Shown: in pieces, positions 56,877-64,000 of the stretch | Position numbering within the stretch: position 1 is the first letter of the stretch | Layout: each line of letters starts with the position of its first letter | Source: Entomortierella parvispora | Lineage: Eukaryota; Mortierellomycota; Mortierellomycetes; Mortierellales; Mortierellaceae | Assembly (NCBI GenBank): GCA_963573315.1 | Contig: OY752146.1 | Location: 1,054,001-1,118,000, forward strand | DNA length: 64,000 bases | Reading direction: 5' to 3' | Notes under the pieces: generated by a model | The model's database searches: none | What the model was told of the DNA's origin: nothing | Seen by the model: only the letters and a program-made list of their open reading frames with translations | Made by a program: the position numbers and the translations under genes

Positions 56877-59800
56877 TCACATTGTCTTTTGCTTCCAAGC
56901 ATGAATGCCACTGGTCGGAATGTCGAACCAGCCGGCATAGTACATCAAGTCCTGGTCCTCCGTCAGCAACACGAATCGGTCCAGTGGTATCCGCTGAGCT
57001 TCCTCGCGTTTGTGGATCATAAACAAGGAGGCGCCCAGGATCGGTCGCCAGAGACGAGGCACATTCATCGTATTCCGGATCTCGACTTCCTCGTCGTCGT
57101 CGTCATCGTCTTCAATCTCGTCCGTATCTGTGTCGGGTTCCATTGCTGACGAAGGCTGTTTTGGCAATTGGTTTGCCTTTGATGTCTCTTCGTCATCATC
57201 TACCGCAAGTTCATCGCATGATGATTCAGCACCGTCTCGTTTGGTTCGCTTGCCCAATAAATGGGTAGTGGCGGCAGTAGAAGAGGTGATATCGATGTCG
57301 CCCTGTACACAAGACTCCGAGTCTGTAGAGGGCGTCTCCTCCATGATCGTATCCTCATCCTGCTCCGTATCATCCATCGCCTCCTCCTCTTCCTCTCCTT
57401 GTTCTGATTCTACATTATTGTGCACTGGCTCCTCCAGCTCTATCAAGAACGGGACAGCTTCGCTCCAGCGCCCAAGACTGTCCTTCACATTCTGACCAAC
57501 CAATAGGGCCTCAGACATCCCCCACCGTGGGATATTCAATCGATCATCCAAAAACCGGATCGCTTCTCGAGCTCGTTGGTTTTCCTTTCCGTTGCCCTTC
57601 TTGGCCTGATCCAGTCGATCAATTACATCCAACGGGACAATCAGTAGACAACGGCGACGGTCCAGGATCGCCTTGATTTCAGACAAGTGCCAGACCAAAA
57701 CAGAGAAATCGACGACACAGGTCCATTCAACAGGACCATGCTTCGGTTGCGAACGTTGTCCCTTGCTGGTAAGCGAAGCTGACTGTCGTTCAGGTCCGGG
57801 TCGCCCCATCTGATGTGGTATTCTTTGACTGCTGCTGCTGCTGCCGCCACCACGCTGATAATGATCTGTGAGAAGTGATTGACCAATGGCACGCGCATTG
57901 ATAGTCTGCACCGTTGGAAGCCGAACCGTGCCAGGGATGGTCGAGACTGGAACGAGTGGTCTAACAGGTCGTCGACTGTATTCGCTTTCTTCAAGCCCCT
58001 TCTGTAATGTCGTCACTTGATCCTGAAGCCAATGAGATGCCAGAAGCTTGGATCCTCTCTCACGAAGTGTACGCTACAGCAAATGGGGATAAACGGAATA
58101 AATATATCGTTAGACACAAAGAAAAAGAATTTAGCATAAGGATTCGACTATACAGTTAATAGCCTACCTTATCATCCGCATCCAAAAGACGGTAATGAGT
58201 TGGTCCATCCGGTTCATCGTCAGATACGGGAGTAATAGATAGTTCCACCACTGTGCCACGAATGCCCTCACTAGCATGTATAACCTTTTCTGCAAACATC
58301 CGAAATCGGTATAAAACTGTCTCCTCGGGAACCTCGGCAGTATCAAAGCTCACGGAGAGCTGACTATGGAATCTCCTGAAGGGCATCAGACCGAAGAGCG
58401 GACCCCGATCCTGCTGACTGAGACATAGCGCCTTCTGGGAAATTTCATCCGCAGACCCGTCCATGAATTGTTGTTGTTGTTGTTGCTGTTGTTGTCTTTG
58501 GCTCTGTTGCTGCGGCGGGTGTACTTTGTTGAGCAAATTTACAAAATTCCGGAAAAACGCCACTGCAGCCTTTCGTAAAGAGAGGTCCCCCTTGCCCGAG
58601 GAGGAAGACGAGGCCCATTTCTCTTCCAGACGAATCATGCCCCAAATCTGGTCCCAGTGTGAGATCCAAAACTGGACCAGCATTTGAATTGGAAAGACAA
58701 GTCCTATATCTAATGGGGGTCGTGTCCGATCATCCTCAGGTGGCGTCCATTTTTGCAGGTTCAGGACTTGCTGTTCAAGTAGTACTGTCGCCGTCTGCAA
58801 TAAAAAAATGAGTCCTGTCCGTTGAGCCTGTTTCATGCCCTGAACGCCCCCCTTGGATGCTGTCTCGGTCGTATTGGGTACATGAAGGCTCCTGAAGAAA
58901 AGGTCCCACACGATTAAAATCGTTGCGATGACCATCCTTTGGGCCTCACTTTCATATCCAGTCTCCTGGATTTTCCTTGATAACCTTGTACAAAACGTTT
59001 CCAATAGTTGAGGTTCCCTGAACGTAACACTGTTGTTGACAAACAATGATTTGACAATGCAATTAGAATCACTTTTGTGCTTGAGAAAAATATGCCCTGG
59101 TAAAACCCCCCCCCCCCACTGCTCCTACCTTTGAAGCTGCGGAGTAAATAGATCCATCTGAATTTTGATAAAGAGTACAAGAAGGTCGCATGATTCGGCA
59201 GGTATGCTCCTTTGAGAGTCGCCATCTGTTTCCATCACATCGCCACGTTGCTCTTGAGACAAACTGAGCGACAGTAACACATCCTTGAATCGATTTTGGA
59301 AGCGAGAGAAAAAGACCTTGAGGTTGTCTCGAACAATCACTGATGGAAACTTGGCACCCAGACTAAGAGGAAACATTCAGTGTATCCACCATGCATGATG
59401 GTCTTAGTCTCTGTGCTTTTTTCTTGGAATTTCAAAAGAGGACATCCCGGATCAGGAAATGGGTGTATTCTTTCTTACCTGAGACTGTACCAGTAGAGAG
59501 CATCCAAGTCATCGGTAGCGTAAGAGGCGAGGATAGCCATCTGTCCATAGGGTTTGGCACTGTCGGGGTATATCTGGATGGCCCTTTGATAGAATCGACC
59601 CGCCGCTCTCCAGTCGGAGACTGAAGGTCGCACCTGTGAACTTGGAGCCGTGGGCTGTGCATTGGCCTGAACGGACTGTGCCTCCAGGCGAATGTTGGTC
59701 CTGTAACGAGCCAGGTCGCCAAGGTAAATGAAGCATTTCTGAACACAGTTGGCTAATGATTCCTTTGAATAAGTCACTGGCGTTGCCTCCTCCTTTGTGC

Positions 59801-61276
59801 GAGACTGCTGCCGTGAACGACCATTCCTAGAACGGCCCTGGGAGCCCCGGTCCTGTGTGTCATTATTGCCCTTGTTGATCGCTGAGTTCGATCCCGTTTC
59901 TGCGCTGAGCACTTCGACAGCGATGCTGTTAAGGTCGATGTCATGGTCGCACCGAAGCGTCGTGATCACCTCGTGATAGAATCCTGTGCCCTTGTCCAGT
60001 AGTTTGCTCAATTCATCCATGACTTCCTGGCGGCGCAGACTCGTCCTGTCGAGCTACATTCCCAATGAAAGTATAAGCAACATCGCCCCAAAAAAATAAT
60101 CGGAGAAATACATCAATTTGATTAGTAACCAAGCTTTTTTCCTCAAGCTGCTGCATTCACAGAGACCACTGCAGGCCCGCGATGCTCGGAAATTCAAAGA
60201 CTGACAAAGAGAGCCTCTCCTTGAGAGAGCGCGTCCGTGTCCATACCTTTCTCAGCTCGGAGCGAAGTTCCTCGATGGGCGTATAAAATACGTGCCTCCA
60301 CAGACGTTCGTCAACTGACTTTTCAACTGCGGCAATTAGGTCTGCCAGTAGGACGGTCTCGAAGACATCCTTCAAGCTAAACACAAAGGCAAATAAAAAC
60401 AAACAAACATAAACAAAAAAAAAAGAGCGCCATGGTCAGAGAGTGCAAAACGGTGTCAGAGCAAGGATTCCTGCGCGAATTCGCCGTGTGTGAAAGTGGT
60501 TGTCAGACTCGATATTGGAGACACCTGCGACCACACCACCCACGCTGACAGTAGCCCTTCTTTTGCGCAATATGTACGACGCGTGCTGTTGTCCTCGTAG
60601 TCTCCAAAGAGTCCAGTCCGAAGCCGAAAGAAGAAAAAAAAACATGCATCGAAGCTGCGGGCATGCTGTCCTTTTACCTGTCTCTGAGAAAAGTCAGTTC
60701 TTCATGGCCAGATCGAAAGTGAGTCGAGGGGGGGATCTGAAACCCTTGATCGTCCTGAGAAGAATTCTGCTGCTGCCGGCTCGATCGCTTGGCAGGAGGT
60801 TGGACGGGAGTCTGGCGCCGACTTTGTTGCGAACTGGTGCTAGGCGATCGGTCATTCTGGGATCTACGGTCTCCACTGGGCGAGGAAGGATGAGAGGAGT
60901 TGCTGGATCGATAGCCGACCTTATTGGCCTCTACATGCTGTTGGATCGACTGCTCAAGGACAGCGGCATCACTAAGGAAGAAGGAGGAAGGAAGGAAGAA
61001 AAGTCAGCTGTACTGGCGATATACATGATTGCATTATCAGATCTGAAGAGAAGAACATGGGAAATGTGGACACGAGCACAGCACGCTGGCGAAGCAAACG
61101 AGAAGAGCGGTCGACCAGGGCAAAGTGCAGGGAGATGCATCATGTCTTTCTGCTTCCATGGTTCATTTCGTTTCCTTTCTTCAACTGAGAGCAAGCAGAG
61201 GTGGGCTTTACAGGTATAGTTGGCGGATGGTCTGGAGGTGGATCTCAGGTGGAAGAAGACTGGTGGAACTGGACAT
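56877..61276 (-). CDS. EST1/SMG5/SMG6-type protein with C-terminal PIN domain
   Basis: Seven exons (61276-61212, 60971-60678, 60376-60247, 60053-59479, 59362-59129, 59071-58168, 58073-56877) give 1132 residues. The N-terminal half is the 14-3-3-like EST1 region: FETVLLADLIAAVEKSVDER, KCFIYLGDLARYR and YQRAIQIYPDSAKPYGQMAI. The C-terminus is a PIN domain with WTCVVDFSVLVWHL, PLDVIDRLDQAKKG and FVLLTEDQDLMYYA, interrupted by an acidic insertion. SMG5/6/7 proteins act in nonsense-mediated mRNA decay, and SMG6 cleaves the mRNA with its PIN domain. First and last PIN acidic residues are visible; the middle one is uncertain, so SMG6 versus SMG5 identity is open. The 59072-59128 intron (57 bp, containing a G11 tract) is the least certain junction. 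It is divergent from SPC2. Confidence 0.85.
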
Positions 61277-61761
61277 CCTCTCTGGCCATGATACAGCGAG
61301 ATGCAGTGCGGAAAAGGTGAATGGGATGCGCAGAGGAGGGAGGAACGAGAAGCAGAACGAGCAGCAGAACGAGCAGCAGAACGAGACGAGACGGGAGTAG
61401 ACGTAAGAGGAGGAGGAGGAGGAGGAGGAAGAGAGGTTTGTTGTGTGGGGCTGTAGTAACGAGGAGTGAAGAGTAAAGAGTGAAGAATGAAGAGTGAAGA
61501 ATGAGAAGAAGAAGAAGAAACGAAGAGAAGGAAAAAGAAGAGATGCCCCATGTGTGCATCAATGTGCCCCATGTGTGCAATATGCTGCAATTGTGTGCCA
61601 CTGTGTGGATCAGCCGTCTCATCCCACATTATTTCTCCTCTGCTCTTTCTCTTTGTCCATCCATCCATCCTTCCATCCATCCATCCATCCCTTTCTCCTC
61701 TTCTTCTTCTTCCTCCCCGCCCTTCCTTCCTTCTCCATCCCCCATCACCATTCCTGCCGCA
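61277..61761. promoter_or_regulatory. Bidirectional region between SMG-type gene and SPC2
   Basis: About 485 bases separate the divergent start codons. The left side is purine-rich on the plus strand (AGCAGAACG repeats at 61348-61385, GAGGA at 61405-61430). The right side is pyrimidine-rich with a CCAT array (61655-61690) and CTT/CCTT runs before the SPC2 ATG. Each gene thus has a pyrimidine-rich leader on its own sense strand. Confidence 0.5.
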
Positions 61762-62807
61762 ATGACATCCGAGTCCCAAGGCAAGCATCGCCTTTCCCCT
61801 TCGTGTCCTCTCGGCCGCTGTTGCGCTAACCCAAGCCCACTTTTTCCTTCTTTTCCTTTTCCTGGTCCACCTCACAGCCCGCGCCATCAAGGTCGACAAG
61901 TCCAATCTCATGGACTTGAAGAACGCGTGCGATGATGCCGTCAAGGAGGTAACAGCAGAGAGACATTGCCACTCCTCGAGGCTACTTAGGACTGGACTAG
62001 ACTAAACTCGAGGAGGCCATCTCTAACACGCGTGCCCATCTTCCCTGTTGGTCATCGTTCATAGTACCTTGAGACCAAAGCCGGCTACCGTCAGAGTCAC
62101 AAACACACGGACATCAGGCTGGTTATTGGATACCTTGGTTGTGCTGCTGCTGCCGCAGGATCATACTACGGTTACATCCACCCGTTCGAGCTGCCCGCCA
62201 CAAAGTTCTGGACGCTTGTCAGTGTCGCGCTGTGAGTACATGTGTTTTGATGCGCTAGGACCAAGACGTGTTGCCACGTAACCTGCTTCTGTGATGCAAA
62301 GGGGGGGGGGGTTTGCTCCTTGCTGGCCCCCCTGCCCCTCGCCCCACTTTGTTTTCTTCTCTAACCGAATGACTTGGACGCGGTCTCCTATAGGTACTAC
62401 CTCTCCAACATCTTGATGATGGGCTATGCGTACCTTGTCGAGAAAGACACCATCTTTACTGGATCAAAGACAACACCTGTACGTGACCCCCTCCATTCAC
62501 GCCCATGATCCCATTAAATTCTCGTAATATGATGCTAACATCGGCTATATTCACCACTTCATAGAAGGGCACCCAGAGGATCGCATTAGGATCATCCGTG
62601 AAGAGCTACAACCCTTACTATGATCTGGATCTTCGCATCAACTTTGATGGTTCGTCAGCGTCTTCCAAAAGCAAGAAATCGACTCATCAGCAATACTCGA
62701 CCGCGTTCCGATTCTGGTTTGACGAGGATGGTGTCTTGGCCCAGGACCTGTTTGAGGCCGACATGGAGAAGTTTCTTGCCAACACTGAGGCGACACATCT
62801 GGATTAG
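61762..62807 (+). CDS. SPC2: Signal peptidase complex subunit 2
   Basis: Exons 61762-61780, 61878-61948, 62065-62231, 62394-62478 and 62565-62807 give 194 residues, the normal SPC2/SPC25 size. The family pattern is clear: a short cytosolic start (KVDKSNLMDLKNACDDAVKE), HTDIRLVIGYLGCAAAAAGS and YGYIHPFELPATKFW spanning the first membrane segment, a second one around YYLSNILMMGYAYL, then a cytosolic tail with NPYYDLDLRINFDG. SPC2 is a non-catalytic ER membrane subunit of signal peptidase near the Sec61 channel. The first intron starts GCAAGC after CAAG, a GC-AG intron required by phase. The ATG follows a pyrimidine-rich leader. Confidence 0.93.
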
Positions 62808-63218
62808 AGAATCAATAATCGGCTTTTTGAATCACCATCATGGCTCGACGTGTCCCGCGAATTAAACGCAATAAACAGGATAAGTTTAAAAAAAAGAGAG
62901 ACCTCTTGTCCCTGTATGACCCTCCGTTATTGTATTTTGACGAGTTGAAAACTAGACTCTGTCCGGACGCTAGCTCTTATAGCTGGGCAGCAGTACTGGC
63001 ACCATTCTGGTTTTGGGTTTCGTGGTCATCCTTAAGACTCAACCAACCTGCAAAGACACCGGCAAGGCGTTTCCCATGCCAGTTCCTGATATTTGACACT
63101 CCTGTGCGCCTGAAGTAGACTAGGCTGTGCAGCACTGGAGAGTTGAACGCGCATCCGCCATATTTAACTGGCTGACAAAGCTAAATTGTCGTCAGAGTCC
63201 TGGGCCGCCACAGCTCAT
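62808..63218. other. 3' region between SPC2 and the edge gene
   Basis: About 410 bases. AATAA-like sequence is present at 62811-62816 and 62868-62875. A 92-codon open frame (62840-63118, plus) starts ATGGCTCGACG but overlaps the presumed SPC2 3' UTR and has no recognisable features. Confidence 0.4.
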
Positions 63219-63885
63219 TCACGACGATATTTTGTCCCTCATTACTATGCCCTCAACTTCTTCGGGAGTCATCCCGAGGTATCGTGCTGTCCGCTGGATT
63301 GGATCCCTAGTTGGGACAAGTCGAAGCCTGATCTCCTGCTCGCACATATCATGACAACGGAATATTGCCTGCCTTTCATCCTCGGTCAGTTTCTTCCTTG
63401 ACCGTCGTCGATATGTCTTGCTTTGCGGTAATTGTTGGCCATATGGTCTGTAAAACGGTCGCAATCGCAAGAGTTCCCTTTTTTTGCCTTCAGCTTTGTA
63501 AGTTGACGCTGTAGTCTCTTATTCTTGGCCAGAAGGTGCGCTCTCGTTTCCTCCATTGTACAATATCTGTCCAGAGTAGGGTCATTTGCTGTGGGATCCC
63601 CCGCGGTGGTGGGAGCCATGTCCGTGTCGGTCATCCTGCTGGATTCGATTTCAACCTTTTTGAGAAGCTGTTGAAAGTCATCTTCATCCGCGATAGCCTC
63701 GGCTTCTTCCCATATCCTATTCTCTTCTTCCAGCTGCTTTGCATTTGCTTTTACTTCGCGAGCCTCCTTTTGCAGACGCCTTTTATGAGCTAAAGACAGT
63801 CGACATGGACGGGTTAGCGGGTTTCATTATGTTTTGCTCACTCAATATCTCTAGCAATCTTACCCAACGCAGTGCTAGTTGTCAT
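63219..63885 (-). pseudogene. Coiled-coil/helix-turn-helix gene with a probable one-base frameshift
   Basis: Exon 1 (63885-63864, MTTSTAL) joins exon 2 from 63789 through a GT-AG intron in phase 1. Exon 2 encodes a charged coiled coil (HKRRLQKEAREVKANAKQLE, later HLLAKNKRLQRQLTKLK). At the T7 tract 63479-63485 (A7 on the coding strand) the protein-like reading moves to another frame. That frame continues with YRRRSRKKLTEDERQAIF and TARYLGMTPEEVEGIV and stops at 63219. Staying in frame gives a different short tail ending at 63386. The second part resembles the helix-turn-helix lead-in of fungal transposase-like proteins (inference). It may be a broken gene, a sequence error in the homopolymer or a different splice form. 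Confidence 0.5.
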
Positions 63886-64000
63886 GATCGTAATTGCCGG
63901 GAATATTGATCAGAGATAGCGGTTTCCGATATCGGTGAGAACTACAGAGGGGCACGTTGCACACAGCTTGCAGGAAGGGGATTAGATTTCGAAGGAAATG

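Noticed and set aside
62840-63118. 92-codon frame starting ATGGCTCGACG after SPC2
   Set aside because: Its start only superficially resembles the H3 start; it lies in the presumed SPC2 3' UTR and has no conserved features.

Overview
This window looks like nuclear DNA of an early-diverging filamentous fungus, most likely a Mucoromycota relative of Mortierella (inference). The evidence is a compact gene layout on both strands, many introns of roughly 45-240 bp that mostly end in TAG or CAG, long pyrimidine-rich leaders, numerous microsatellites, two F-box genes side by side, and families that yeasts usually lack (ABCD4, a BORCS5-like protein, a SANTA-domain protein, an EST1/SMG protein with a PIN domain). 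There is no prokaryotic, organellar or viral signature, no CRISPR array and no tRNA or rRNA gene that I can see. Protein models below were built by hand from open frames, donor/acceptor consensus and phase; every multi-exon model given with exon coordinates sums to a multiple of three.

Layout. 1-10 kb is a core histone cluster: H3 (cut by the window edge) and H4 are divergent, H2B and H2A are divergent, and between the pairs lies a large minus-strand gene whose spliced product carries a SANTA domain like that of the CENP-A loading factors M18BP1/KNL2. 10-16 kb holds a BORCS5-like gene and, converging on it, a Cdc4/Fbw7-type F-box WD40 gene. 17-25 kb holds two ABC half-transporters of subfamily D transcribed away from each other: an ALDP/Pxa-type peroxisomal gene and an ABCD4-type gene. 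26-29 kb is a three-finger C2H2 regulator. 30-37 kb is SPT7 of the SAGA coactivator with an unusual RD/RE-repeat tail. 37-41.5 kb holds two unrecognised genes that start back to back. 41.7-45.2 kb is a multi-spanning RING-H2 ubiquitin ligase. 47-51 kb is a convergent pair of F-box proteins. 52-57 kb holds a small histidine-rich protein, the tRNA pseudouridine synthase PUS3/DEG1, and a BTB-like protein. 57-63 kb holds an EST1/SMG5/SMG6-type nonsense-mediated-decay factor and, divergent from it, the signal peptidase subunit SPC2. The right edge has a short coiled-coil/helix-turn-helix gene broken by a probable one-base frameshift.

Themes. Several genes concern chromatin (four core histones, SANTA protein, SPT7) and ubiquitin targeting (Cdc4-like, two F-box proteins, RING-H2). 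Most strong promoters are shared by divergent genes. The most notable points are the placement of a candidate centromere-licensing gene inside the histone cluster, near-identical sequence elements shared by the two histone promoters, an ABCD4 homologue in a fungus, and three GC-AG introns among about 57 modelled introns.
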